Positions 15,956 through 23,690 are shown, counted from the stretch's first letter. The stretch is DNA of 24,824 nt from Coprococcus sp. (GCA_016297325.1 JAEDGW010000028.1:1-24824); one strand, 5' to 3'. The notes: a model not told the origin generated them from the sequence alone. Program-made: numbers and translations.

Positions 15956-16564
15956 ATGACGAGATCAAGAAGCAAATTAGGCAGATTTGTAGACAACATG
16001 AGGAGAAATGTTCTTAGTTATAAATATTTAAAGCACAACATCATGATGACAGCACTTGTCGCAGTTATAGCGATATGTGTATTTGCAGTTATAAGTTTTG
16101 GGGAGAAAGCTGATCCCCTTGCAGATGAATTATATGCCAATGATAGTGTGACAGTATCAAAGAGTGAAGCTGTGATGATGGCATCAGGAAGTGTGGAGAT
16201 GGCCATGGATGCAGCGGTTCCAGCAGACAGTTATGTATCAGCGAACGATACACAGAGAGTTGCTAGCAGTGCATCTGGAAACAGTGCAGTGAATACAACA
16301 GAGGCAGCTACAACAGAGACCACCACAGAGGCTACGACAGAGACACCTCAGGTTATGAGTGGTGTTACAGCATCAGTGTTATATGATGGCGTAGATGTTA
16401 TGTCAGGTGAAGCTGCAGATGCTTCTTATGTTGCGACAGTCAACAGCGGAGAGGTATTTGATGTTGTTTCTCAGGATGAGAGCTGGATCGGGGTTCAGTT
16501 GTATGATGGTTCTATAGGATATATATCAACAGAGTATGTAAGTGTGGATGCCTCACTTCAGTAG
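15956..16564 (+). CDS. Membrane-anchored SH3 domain protein
   Basis: The 202-residue protein has a basic cytoplasmic start (TRSRSKLGRFVDNMRRN), one transmembrane segment (about 30-48, MMTALVAVIAICVFAVISF), a Ser/Ala/Thr/Glu-rich extracellular linker with TTEATTETTTEATTET-like runs, and a C-terminal SH3b-like domain (about 128-200) with DESWIGVQLYDGSIGYISTEYV. SH3b domains usually bind wall peptides, so a wall-sensing or scaffold role is plausible. No enzyme domain is present. The Thr/Glu linker closely resembles that of the 13769 amidase, which suggests shared linker evolution or related surface functions. GAGGA lies 6 bases before the start. Confidence 0.75.
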   Translation: MTRSRSKLGRFVDNMRRNVLSYKYLKHNIMMTALVAVIAICVFAVISFGEKADPLADELYANDSVTVSKSEAVMMASGSVEMAMDAAVPADSYVSANDTQRVASSASGNSAVNTTEAATTETTTEATTETPQVMSGVTASVLYDGVDVMSGEAADASYVATVNSGEVFDVVSQDESWIGVQLYDGSIGYISTEYVSVDASLQ

Positions 16565-16574
16565 TATATATAAT

Positions 16575-16593
16575 GTGCCTTTCACCCAGGCAC
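16575..16593 (+). other. Small hairpin after the SH3 gene
   Basis: GTGCCT (16575-16580) pairs perfectly with AGGCAC (16588-16593) across 7 bases. No T-run follows, so it is not a terminator by itself; it could protect the 3' end. Confidence 0.35.
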
Positions 16594-16622
16594 GACAAAA
16601 CAAGACCCAGAAAGAATACTAG

Positions 16623-16675
16623 AAAAAGCGCAGGATATGAATTGCCGGATGGCAGTCATGTATCCTGCGTTTTTT
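16623..16675. terminator. Bidirectional terminator
   Basis: CGCAGGATA (16629-16637) pairs with TATCCTGCG (16661-16669), with inner pairing TGCC/GGCA. There are A-runs on the left and T-runs on the right, so it works for the SH3 gene on plus and the response regulator on minus. Its last T is the first base of the regulator's stop codon on the complement. Confidence 0.88.
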
Positions 16676-17328
16676 CATGCCAGATGCTTGTAGTAGAAGC
16701 ATGCGAGCTGGGTTCTGTCACGGAGCTGTAGTTTGTCGAGAATAGAACTTATATAATTCCTTACAGTTCCTTCACTCAAGAATAGAACCTGCGATATCTC
16801 TTTATTATTCATACCATCCGCAACGAGTTTTATGATATCAAGTTCTTTTGAACTGAGCTCATATTCGAGATCGGCAAATGGTGACGGCTCTACCTGTATA
16901 GAAGCTCCGGTTGTGCCCTGGCTGAGAAGTTCTGGCAGCTTTCCGACAATCTCTTCGCCAAATACGGTCTGACCATTATATACGGCTATTACAGCAGGGG
17001 CGATGCTTTCAAAGTTCTGTTTCAGGATGTAACCCTTAGCGCCGAGACTTAAAGCTTTTATGATATATTCGTCATCTGAGAATGTAGTGAGGAGTAGTAT
17101 CCTGGCGTCCGGATGTGCGGATATGATAGCTTCGGATGCCTCAAGTCCATTCATATTTTCCATGCGGATGTCCATGAGAAGGACATCAGGTGTGAGTTCA
17201 TCGTATAATTTTACAGCTTCCACGCCACTTCCGCCTGTGGCGGCAACGTGGATATTGTCGTCAGCTTCAAGGATGGTCTGAAGAGACAGGGCGACAAGCT
17301 GGTCGTCATCTATTATCACTATGTTCAT
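16675..17328 (-). CDS. NarL/LuxR-family response regulator
   Basis: The 217-residue protein has a receiver domain with acidic IIDDDQ (5-10), phosphoacceptor Asp53 in VLLMDIRM, the switch Thr in LLTTFSDDEY and the conserved Lys in AKGYILKQN. A LuxR-type helix-turn-helix follows at about 153-212 (LSSKELDIIKLVADGMNNKEIS, then SEGTVRNYISSILDKL). It overlaps the histidine kinase gene by 4 bases (ATGA), so the two are made together. It most likely controls the adjacent divergent ABC transporter, whose promoter carries two dyad-like sites. The closest well-studied systems by architecture are DesR and LnrK of B. subtilis. Confidence 0.93.
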   Translation of the reverse strand: MNIVIIDDDQLVALSLQTILEADDNIHVAATGGSGVEAVKLYDELTPDVLLMDIRMENMNGLEASEAIISAHPDARILLLTTFSDDEYIIKALSLGAKGYILKQNFESIAPAVIAVYNGQTVFGEEIVGKLPELLSQGTTGASIQVEPSPFADLEYELSSKELDIIKLVADGMNNKEISQVLFLSEGTVRNYISSILDKLQLRDRTQLACFYYKHLA

Positions 17329-18461
17329 ATATCATGTTCCTCCTTTTTCATGACTGTTATAAGAATGGCAAAGCCTCTGTCCGTTGACAGCTTCATGGTT
17401 CCGCCAAGCATATTTACACGTTCCTGTATTCCGGCAAGGCCCATTCCCTGTCCTTCTATCGTAATGTCGTGACCGTTGTCGGTTATTGCCAGTTGATAAA
17501 ATGCAGGGTGTTCACGCAGACGAATGTCCATGTGGTCGCCATTGCTATGTTTTAAAGTGTTGTTTATGGATTCCTTTACTATGTTGATAAAGGAGTATTT
17601 TATATCTTTGGGTATATGGTCAGACATATCATAATCCAGGGATATACCCATGCCCTGAACGTTTTTTGTAATATCCTCAAGAGCAAGTCTCAAATTTACG
17701 GATTCATCGTGCAGATCATGTACGCTTTTTCTCATGCTGTCCATGGCCGTATCCAGGGTTGATTGCAGTTGCTCAAGGGGCTTCGTGAGGTGTTCGTCGT
17801 GGTTGATCACCTTGATGGCTCCGGTCTGGAGTATGGATCTTGTCAGCATGTGGCCTACGTTATCGTGTATTTCACGGGCGATTCTGTTTCGTTCTGACAA
17901 AGTGGCAGTTAGTATCATGTTGTCCTGATTTTCAAGAAGCTGTCTGGTATTCTGTGCAACCAGAAGATCGTGTTCTGCTGTGTCATCTCTCATAGACAGA
18001 AGCTTTGCACGAAGAGAGTCGATGCGGCAGCTGTATGTGCTCAGGATCAAAGAAAATACTAACAGGCACACCTCAGGGAGAAATATTACTGCCGGATTTT
18101 GGATGTATGCAATGATAGTGAGAAGTATCAGCAGTACGAATGGTATACGCAGCCGGTATCTGGGTATGTCATAGCTGACTATGGGCACGAACATGTATAT
18201 TGCGTGGATTTTAAATGCTGTAATTAGATACATACAGATTAATGCTTCGCATATGTACATAATTGTGTGCAGATGGTGGGTATCCGTATCTGCTTCGCAT
18301 TTGTCAGATGACGATATGCCTGACAGTGCGGGACATACTGCACTTGCTATCATAGACAAAAGCATTGCGGCGATAAGCCGGGTGCTTACAGCGATATGTT
18401 GTGTATATATAAGGACAAATGCTGCAAGCAGCAACAGACCTTTGTTGACGAGGTGTTTCAT
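17325..18461 (-). CDS. Sensor histidine kinase, HisKA_3 / DesK-LnrJ type
   Basis: From ATG 18461 the protein has 378 residues. The first 145 are mostly hydrophobic with about five or six membrane segments and only short loops, so it probably senses the membrane or a compound in it. A coiled linker (LRAKLLSMRDDTAEHDLLVAQ) leads to the HisKA_3 helix ATLSERNRIAREIHDNVGH with phospho-acceptor His199, then an HATPase domain with the N-box NTLKHSNG (about 301-308), ITDNGHD and GQGMGLAGI. ATG 18461 is chosen because GGAG (18471-18474 on the complement) is 9 bases upstream; an in-frame TTG at 18476 precedes that site. It overlaps the regulator gene by 4 bases. Confidence 0.92.
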   Translation of the reverse strand: MKHLVNKGLLLLAAFVLIYTQHIAVSTRLIAAMLLSMIASAVCPALSGISSSDKCEADTDTHHLHTIMYICEALICMYLITAFKIHAIYMFVPIVSYDIPRYRLRIPFVLLILLTIIAYIQNPAVIFLPEVCLLVFSLILSTYSCRIDSLRAKLLSMRDDTAEHDLLVAQNTRQLLENQDNMILTATLSERNRIAREIHDNVGHMLTRSILQTGAIKVINHDEHLTKPLEQLQSTLDTAMDSMRKSVHDLHDESVNLRLALEDITKNVQGMGISLDYDMSDHIPKDIKYSFINIVKESINNTLKHSNGDHMDIRLREHPAFYQLAITDNGHDITIEGQGMGLAGIQERVNMLGGTMKLSTDRGFAILITVMKKEEHDI

Positions 18462-18583
18462 AATAAAAATCTCCAAAATATAAATAGATGGATAACATAT
18501 CGCACGGACAAATCAGATGTCTGGCGATATGTGTACAGCATACTGTAATAATCATTATAAATAAATATTCTAAAAAAAGGAAC

Positions 18584-18620
18584 ATGACAAATGTCACATT
18601 GTGAAGATGACGCTGTTCAC
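18584..18620. promoter_or_regulatory. Tandem response regulator binding sites (predicted)
   Basis: Site 1 is the perfect dyad TGACA-AA-TGTCA (18585-18596). Site 2, ATGACGCTGTTCAC (18607-18620), matches site 1 at 10 of 14 positions. The two ATGAC starts are 23 bases apart, about two DNA turns. They lie between the divergent kinase and transporter operons and centre near -65 and -42 relative to the predicted transporter start. Binding by the adjacent NarL-type regulator is inference. Confidence 0.6.
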
Positions 18621-18643
18621 TGTGAAAACAGATCGGGGATGTA

Positions 18644-18649
18644 TATAAT
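18644..18649 (+). promoter_or_regulatory. ABC transporter promoter -10
   Basis: A perfect TATAAT at 18644-18649 has no good -35 (TGTGAA at 17 bases). That is typical of a promoter that needs an activator, and the tandem sites end just upstream. The rest of the 302-base gap to the kinase holds no gene that I can support; its AT-rich left part includes a TATAAT on the complement that may serve the kinase operon. Confidence 0.6.
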
Positions 18650-18763
18650 GAGATTATACAAAAGGAATGTGGCATGCTTATGCCAGTGAGACTATCATGC
18701 TTGTGAACGATAACTAAGAGAAAAAGCAGCATAAAAATAGTGCATTAAAACAGGAGGGTATAT

Positions 18764-19711
18764 ATGAGTAATTCAGAAAATGCAATAGAGGTTACAAATC
18801 TGGTAAAGAGATATAAAGATCTGCTGGCGCTGGATCATTTCAGCCTTACGGTGAAGCAGGGAGAGATTCTTGGACTGCTCGGACCGAACGGTTCCGGCAA
18901 GACGACAACTATAAACTGTATATTGTCCCTTCTCACATTTGACAAGGGCGATATAAAGGTATTCGGTAAAGAGATGAAGCCAGACAGCTACGACATCAAG
19001 AGGGAGATTGGAGTCGTCATGCAGGATGTGGCGGTGTTCGATGAATTGACTGTATACGAGAACATTGATTATTTCTGCGGTCTATATATAAAGGATAAGG
19101 AGAAGAGACGCAAATGCGTTGAGGAGACAATGGATTATGTTGACATTGCGGATTATAGAAAGTTTCTACCAAAGAAGCTCTCAGGAGGACTCCTTAGAAG
19201 ACTGAATATTGCCTGCGGAATAGCGCATAAGCCAAAACTTATATTTTTCGATGAACCGACAGTGGCAGTCGATCCGCAGAGCCGTAACAGGATACTTGAG
19301 GGGATCAAGCGGCTGAATGAGGAGGGGGCGACCATCGTGTACACATCCCATTATATGGAGGAGGTCGAGCAGCTCTGTGACAGGATAGTCATCATGGACA
19401 AGGGAAAGTCTGTAGCTGTAGGAACAAAGGAGGAGCTCAAGAAGATGATCAAGAACACGGAGACCATCAAGGTTGAAGTGCTTGATCTGACAGAGGCAGA
19501 TCTTGAGGAACTCAGAAAACAGCCGCATATGTATGAGGACGTGTACAGCGATGGATCACTCACACTCAGGTACTCAGGTGGAAGACACAATCTGGTGAGA
19601 CTTATGGAATTTTTCAAGGAGCACGACATATCATTTGGCAGGGTAGTCACGGAGCTTCCAACGCTCAACGATGTGTTCCTGGAGATCACAGGCAAAGAAC
19701 TCAGAGACTGA
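18764..19711 (+). CDS. ABC transporter ATP-binding protein (LnrL/DrrA-like)
   Basis: The 315-residue ATPase energises the two permeases that follow. It has Walker A GPNGSGKTT (40-48), a Q-loop VMQD (85-88), the signature LSGGLLRR (139-146; the usual Gln is Leu), Walker B LIFFDEPT (159-166), a D-loop VAVDPQSR where GLD would be usual, and the switch His196 in YTSH. The C-terminal extension (from about 225) with a final PTLNDVFLEITGKELRD is characteristic of the DrrA/drug-export branch. AGGAGG is 7 bases before ATG. The likely export substrate is an antimicrobial or lipid-like compound, by analogy with LnrLMN. Confidence 0.95.
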   Translation: MSNSENAIEVTNLVKRYKDLLALDHFSLTVKQGEILGLLGPNGSGKTTTINCILSLLTFDKGDIKVFGKEMKPDSYDIKREIGVVMQDVAVFDELTVYENIDYFCGLYIKDKEKRRKCVEETMDYVDIADYRKFLPKKLSGGLLRRLNIACGIAHKPKLIFFDEPTVAVDPQSRNRILEGIKRLNEEGATIVYTSHYMEEVEQLCDRIVIMDKGKSVAVGTKEELKKMIKNTETIKVEVLDLTEADLEELRKQPHMYEDVYSDGSLTLRYSGGRHNLVRLMEFFKEHDISFGRVVTELPTLNDVFLEITGKELRD

Positions 19712-19797
19712 TCGAAATTCAGATCAGAGATATGAGATTGTTGAAATCGGATCGTATATGGAAAATTGAGATCAATCAGGATTAAAGGAGAGAAATT

Positions 19798-21027
19798 ATG
19801 TTTATACGGGACTTTTTATATATGATAAAGATCATGGTCCGCGGCAAGGTTACGATCTTCTGGACACTGGTATTCCCACTGCTTCTTGCCACATTCATGC
19901 ACATGGCATTTGGCAACATATATGAACAGGATGAGATGTTCAGGAATATAAAAGTGGCAGTGGTAACTGAGGATGAATCGATAAATGGCCTTAACTATAT
20001 GCTGGATGCGTTGTCGGAAGGGGATGATGCACTGCTGGCGGTTACGAGAATGAGCGAAAGAGATGCGGAGAAAGCTCTGGCAGACGATGAGGTTGAGGGC
20101 ATCATATATACGGATGATGTGAGACTCACTGTTGCGGAAAGCTCTGTCAATGCGAGCATACTTGAGACTGTGCTTTCTGAATATAAGCAGTATGAGCATG
20201 CAATTATGGATATATATAAGGACGGCAACGAACTTAAGGGCGATATGTCTGCTGGTAGCACCGAACTTGAGGGTGATATGCCTGCTGATGGCATCGGATT
20301 TGAACATTATATGGCTGGGGCTTCCGGCGTGGATGATATGTCGGAGCTTGTGAAAAAACTCTCAGATCAGAAGACGTATTATACGGAAAAGGCCAGCACT
20401 GAGGGCAGTCAGAACATTTACAACAATTACTTCTATGCTATTTTTGCCATGAGCTGTCTGTTTGCGTCGCTTTCATCTATAGGAATGATGAACAATCTTC
20501 AGGCAAATCTGAGCGCCACAGGCAAGAGAAAAAATGTGTCTCCACAGCGAAAGATGACATTTGTCCTGGCAGAATTTGCCGCATTGTTGCTGATACATTT
20601 CGTGGTTGAAGTTGTAAGCTTTATATACATGTCGTTCATTGGAGTGGACTTTGGCGACAGGATATGGGAGATCCTGCTGACTCTCTTCGTGGGATGCTTC
20701 ATAGGTCTGGCACTTGGGGTTATAGTCGGGGCTATATCAAGGCTTGCTGAGGGAACCAAGATAGGTATTGTGATCGGAATATCCATGGTGATGTCCATTA
20801 TGTCGGATCTGTGTATCAACGGGCTGAAGTATGAGATACAGCAGCACGTACCTATCATCAATAAACTCAATCCGGCGGCTTTGATATCGGATTCATTCTA
20901 TGCGCTGAATGTGTACAGTGACCATAGGGTATTCGCTGAGAATATCGTCATAATGACCGTGGAAGCTGTGGTACTCATAACAGTTGGGATTCTCATGGTA
21001 AGGAGGAACAGATATGCAAGTGTTTAG
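19798..21027 (+). CDS. ABC-2 family permease, first subunit
   Basis: The 409-residue protein has a first membrane segment near 15-38 (GKVTIFWTLVFPLLLATFMHMAFG), a large extracellular domain to about 205, and then about five membrane segments to a basic end (MVRRNRYASV). This is the ABC2_membrane_3 (LnrM/LnrN-like) design. Residues 145-166 contain two tandem 11-residue repeats (ELKGDMSAGST and ELEGDMPADGI) and a weaker third copy, encoded by adjacent 33-base units. AAAGGAG lies upstream. It overlaps the next permease gene by 14 bases. The 86 bases between it and the ATPase hold no clear site beyond this ribosome binding site. Confidence 0.92.
   Translation: MFIRDFLYMIKIMVRGKVTIFWTLVFPLLLATFMHMAFGNIYEQDEMFRNIKVAVVTEDESINGLNYMLDALSEGDDALLAVTRMSERDAEKALADDEVEGIIYTDDVRLTVAESSVNASILETVLSEYKQYEHAIMDIYKDGNELKGDMSAGSTELEGDMPADGIGFEHYMAGASGVDDMSELVKKLSDQKTYYTEKASTEGSQNIYNNYFYAIFAMSCLFASLSSIGMMNNLQANLSATGKRKNVSPQRKMTFVLAEFAALLLIHFVVEVVSFIYMSFIGVDFGDRIWEILLTLFVGCFIGLALGVIVGAISRLAEGTKIGIVIGISMVMSIMSDLCINGLKYEIQQHVPIINKLNPAALISDSFYALNVYSDHRVFAENIVIMTVEAVVLITVGILMVRRNRYASV
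20230..20295 (+). repeat. Two tandem 33-base repeats inside the first permease gene
   Basis: Units 20230-20262 and 20263-20295 agree at 27 of 33 bases (both begin GAACTT, then a shared GATATG and CTGCTG). A degenerate third unit may follow at 20296-20328. The reading frame is kept. It lies in the predicted extracellular loop. Confidence 0.8.
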
Positions 21028-22174
21028 ATCTTTTTTCAAAGTTTTGAGAAAACGTGTAGGGCAGATGATCATGTATGTGGGAATCCTGTGCGGAGTCATG
21101 ATAGGGTTCATCAATCTGGGAAATATGGATCCCCAGAACCTTTATAAGGATAAAACGATAAAATTTGCAGTGAGTGACAAGGATGGCAGTGAGATGAGCA
21201 GGCAGCTGGTAGATTACCTGAACGACACGCAGCAGCTTGTAGAAGGTATTGAACTTAATAAACGAGGTATTCAGGATGCACTCTACAACAGAGCTGTGGA
21301 TTGCGTGGTAAGGATACCAGATGGCTTCGGCGATGCCTGGGAAAATGACACTGCAGATGGTATGCTCGAGATAACGACCATTCCCGGAAGCCAGGCGTCC
21401 ATGCTGTTTGAGACAAGGCTTGACAGCTATATGAATATGGTGTCTCTATACAAGAGAGCCGGAGATGATGTGAACTGTGCCGATATGAGAGCAAGGGAGG
21501 CACTTGAGCAGAAGGCAGAAGTCGATATGGCAGACGGAAAGACCTCAGGACATTCCATGTTATATAATTTCTACAATTATCTCGGCTGGGTTATGATCTG
21601 CGTAATGATAGTTGGTGTAGCACCTGTTCTTCAGGTGTACAACAGGAAGAAACTCAGAGCGAGAATAGAGTGTTCATCATACAAATTTTTCAGGCTCAAC
21701 AGGGAACTTGTGCTTGGGATGATGTTTACTGGATGCGTGCTGTCTGTAGTATTTATAGCACTCTCCAGAATACTTATAAAATATGATATAACATCGGCAA
21801 GGGGCGGAATGTTCATACTCAATATGCTGGTGTACGCATGCGTGGCACTGTCGCTGGCATTTCTCGTCAGCAAGCTTACCCAGAGTGAGCAGATCCTTTC
21901 CATGTGTGCAAATGTCATATCACTTGGAATGGCGTTCTTATGCGGAATATTTGTGCCGAGAGAATTCTTAAGTGACACAGTGATGGCGATAGCGCATTTC
22001 CTTCCGGCATACTGGTATGCAAATGCGACGGATGCCATCGATAATTTCACATCAGGCAATTCAGTGTCCGGCATATTTGTGAGCATGGGAGTGCAGATGC
22101 TCTTCGCTGTCCTGTTCATACTTGCAGGGGTGATCGTTGACAGATACAAGACAGCCGGCAGGGCGATGGCTTAG
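21014..22174 (+). CDS. ABC-2 family permease, second subunit
   Basis: The 386-residue protein has the same plan as its neighbour: membrane segment near 17-35 (GQMIMYVGILCGVMIGFINLG), an extracellular domain to about 185 that includes VRIPDGFGDAW, and then about five membrane segments (the last near 357-377, MLFAVLFILAGVIVDRY). The motif GIFVPREFLS in the late part is typical of the ABC2_membrane_3 family. The two permeases should form the heterodimeric channel of the exporter. ATG 21014 has AAGGAGG about 7 bases upstream, inside the preceding gene. The operon ends here; only a weak AT-only hairpin (22178-22194) follows. Confidence 0.92.
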   Translation: MQVFRSFFKVLRKRVGQMIMYVGILCGVMIGFINLGNMDPQNLYKDKTIKFAVSDKDGSEMSRQLVDYLNDTQQLVEGIELNKRGIQDALYNRAVDCVVRIPDGFGDAWENDTADGMLEITTIPGSQASMLFETRLDSYMNMVSLYKRAGDDVNCADMRAREALEQKAEVDMADGKTSGHSMLYNFYNYLGWVMICVMIVGVAPVLQVYNRKKLRARIECSSYKFFRLNRELVLGMMFTGCVLSVVFIALSRILIKYDITSARGGMFILNMLVYACVALSLAFLVSKLTQSEQILSMCANVISLGMAFLCGIFVPREFLSDTVMAIAHFLPAYWYANATDAIDNFTSGNSVSGIFVSMGVQMLFAVLFILAGVIVDRYKTAGRAMA

Positions 22175-22190
22175 AAAATAAATATTTTTT

Positions 22191-22208
22191 ATTTGACACG
22201 CGTCAAAT
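22191..22208. promoter_or_regulatory. Operator-like perfect palindrome
   Basis: ATTTGAC, spacer ACGC, GTCAAAT is a perfect 7+4+7 inverted repeat that contains a TTGACA. It looks like a TetR-type operator overlapping a -35 box. A strong AAAAGGAGGAAAAAG follows at 22228-22242 but no start codon or long ORF follows it, so the gene it once served may be lost. Confidence 0.5.
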
Positions 22209-22277
22209 AGAATACTATCAGGAGTGTGAAAAGGAGGAAAAAGAATATTACACTGGAAGTTATAAGGCAGGGTCTGT

Positions 22278-22283
22278 TATAAT
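22278..22283 (+). promoter_or_regulatory. Probable -10 of a promoter for the structured leader
   Basis: Perfect TATAAT; the -35 is weak (TGGAAG at an 18-base spacer). The predicted start near 22290 lies just before the first large hairpin. Confidence 0.5.
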
Positions 22284-22297
22284 GTGTTTTGGAGGGA

Positions 22298-22491
22298 AGA
22301 GGTGCGCTTATGAGCGTAGCTCATAATTTTCATGCGCACCTCTGACATGTAGTAGAGGGGGCCCCGCGTGCGGGGGAGTTGGCTGCTACCTACTATTCAT
22401 TTCATAAGGAGGGACCCGCCTAAGCGGGAGGATTCCTTATGAAGCACGCAAACGCCGCGCGAAGCGCCTTGCATGCGTTTGCTCATAACAT
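22298..22491 (+). other. Multi-hairpin structured leader or non-coding RNA
   Basis: Four stems fill this stretch. First, AGAGGTGCGC (22298-22307) and TTATGAGC (22308-22315) pair with GCTCATAA (22319-22326) and GCGCACCTCT (22334-22343), leaving the 3' bulge TTTTCAT. Second, TAGTAG (22350-22355) pairs with CTACTA (22390-22395) around CCCCG/CGGGG. Third, TTCATAAGGA (22401-22410) pairs with TCCTTATGAA (22434-22443) around CCCGC-CTAA-GCGGG. Fourth, GCAAACGC with GCGTTTGC around GCGC-GAA-GCGC, leaving a 3' bulge CTTGCAT and an outer TTATGA/TCATAA. Stems three and four share bases and must alternate. No long T-run follows. Function is unknown. Confidence 0.65.
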
Positions 22492-22510
22492 GTATAGGAG
22501 GAACGAGAAA
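22439..22510 (+). other. Copy B of the ATGAAGCACGC element (in-frame upstream extension)
   Basis: An ATG at 22439 with GGAGGA 6 bases upstream (inside hairpin three) reads MKHANAARSALHAFAHNMYR in frame with the lipoprotein that follows. The first 11 bases are identical to 4715-4725. The next AGGAGG (22496-22501) gives a second start at GTG 22511. It may be a leader peptide region, an alternative N-terminus, or a repeated structural element. Confidence 0.4.
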
Positions 22511-23362
22511 GTGCTTAAAAAGAAAGTGCTGAAACAGAACAACTTACTCAGACTGCAGAAGAGACTTGCAGTGATGATGCTGGCCCTTACACTTGGACTC
22601 GGTACAGGGTGCGGCAAATCTGATGACGGAGCGGACAGTGCTGTGTCGTCAGAAGCAGAGGCTTTGACGGATGCTCAGACAGAAGATCAGACAGATGCTG
22701 GAGCATCAGAAGAAAATGGACAGAAGTCCAATAACGAAGAGCTGGAAGAAAATAGACAGGAGTCTAAAAAGGATAATGACGAGCCTTATGTAGAGGGAAC
22801 ATATTCCAGTGATGCATACGATGTGGCAGAATTTACGGCAGAGCCTCGTAAGAAGACCGACGAAGAGGGTAATCGCGGTGTGTATTACGAGATATTTGTC
22901 AGATCATTTGCCGATTCAGACGGCGATGGTATAGGCGATCTGAATGGTGTCACGGAGAAGCTTGACTATCTGCCCGGAGATGGTGGAATGAAGCTGCAGT
23001 TCTTCCATGTGAAGGATCTCTGTATCCTGATGGAGAGAATAATAGAGGAAAAGCCGGAGGCTCATATCATGAATGTGGGAAATGTGGAACCGGTCACTAT
23101 AAAAGACTGGGTGACGATGTGTTACGGCTGCTTTGATAAGATCCCTGAGTTTGTAAATGTCAGTGAGGATATAGAACAGAGAAATTATTTCAGTTTTCAT
23201 AACTACGAATATTATCTCGATGTGCAGCAGCAGAATAAAATATACCCGGAGACAATACCGTTGGAAGCGGGACTGAAAGAGTGTGCAGAGTGGTATGTGG
23301 AAAATGAATCGGAAGTTGGGAAAAAGCCTTATATGGAATATATAGACTGTAATTTAAAATAA
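22511..23362 (+). pseudogene. Chimeric ORF: start of a GH13 alpha-amylase lipoprotein joined to the end of a sugar epimerase
   Basis: From GTG 22511 (AGGAGG 9 bases upstream) the product has 283 residues. Residues 1-34 form a signal peptide ending in LGTGC (Cys34, an atypical lipobox). An acidic Asp/Glu/Ser linker runs to about 115, and then RGVYYEIFVRSFADSDGDG and DLNGVTEKLDY, the unmistakable first strand of a GH13 alpha-amylase. At about residue 154 the sequence switches to LPGDGGMKLQFFHVKDL and continues as the C-terminal third of an NAD-dependent epimerase/dehydratase. The amylase barrel, its catalytic residues and the epimerase NAD site are all missing, so neither activity is possible. 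The frame stays open across the joint. An internal deletion is likeliest; misassembly is possible. Confidence 0.8.
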
Positions 23363-23405
23363 TGTACGTTGGTGTAGCGATATTGTAAATGATATGTATT
23401 TAGAG

Positions 23406-23437
23406 AGATCTGGAGCTTCGGCTCTGGATCTTTTTTT
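23406..23437 (+). terminator. Intrinsic terminator after the chimeric gene
   Basis: AGATCTGGAGC (23406-23416), loop TTCG, pairs over 11 bases (with G-U pairs) with GCTCTGGATCT (23421-23431), followed by seven T. Confidence 0.92.
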
Positions 23438-23516
23438 ATAGATATACATTCAAATATCGTCGAGATATACGATGTGTATAAATTCATTAAGAAAGTGTAA
23501 ATTCGTTATAAATGGG

Positions 23517-23544
23517 TTTACATCTTCGCTAGTATTGATATAAT
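23517..23544 (+). promoter_or_regulatory. Promoter of the accessory gene at 23691
   Basis: TTTACA (23517-23522), a 16-base spacer and TATAAT (23539-23544). The -35 is also the right arm of a TGTAAA...TTTACA inverted repeat (left arm near 23496-23501), a possible operator. The remaining AT-rich leader to 23690 shows nothing else that I can name. Confidence 0.65.
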
Positions 23545-23690
23545 GCAGATACAGAAAAAGAGTCGAAAAATTAGTCTTATGTTTCTATCCATATTTTTGG
23601 GGTGCTACGGGATATTTTCAGTTCAAATTTAGTTCCAATTTTAGGTTTATATGATTGTTACAATACATAACTATAGTAAGGAGTAATTGC

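Noticed and set aside
22218..22330. An ORF without ATG running through the first hairpin (reading KEEKEYYTGSYKAG)
   Set aside because: It lacks a suitable start codon after the ribosome binding site and its bases are explained by promoter and hairpin sequence.
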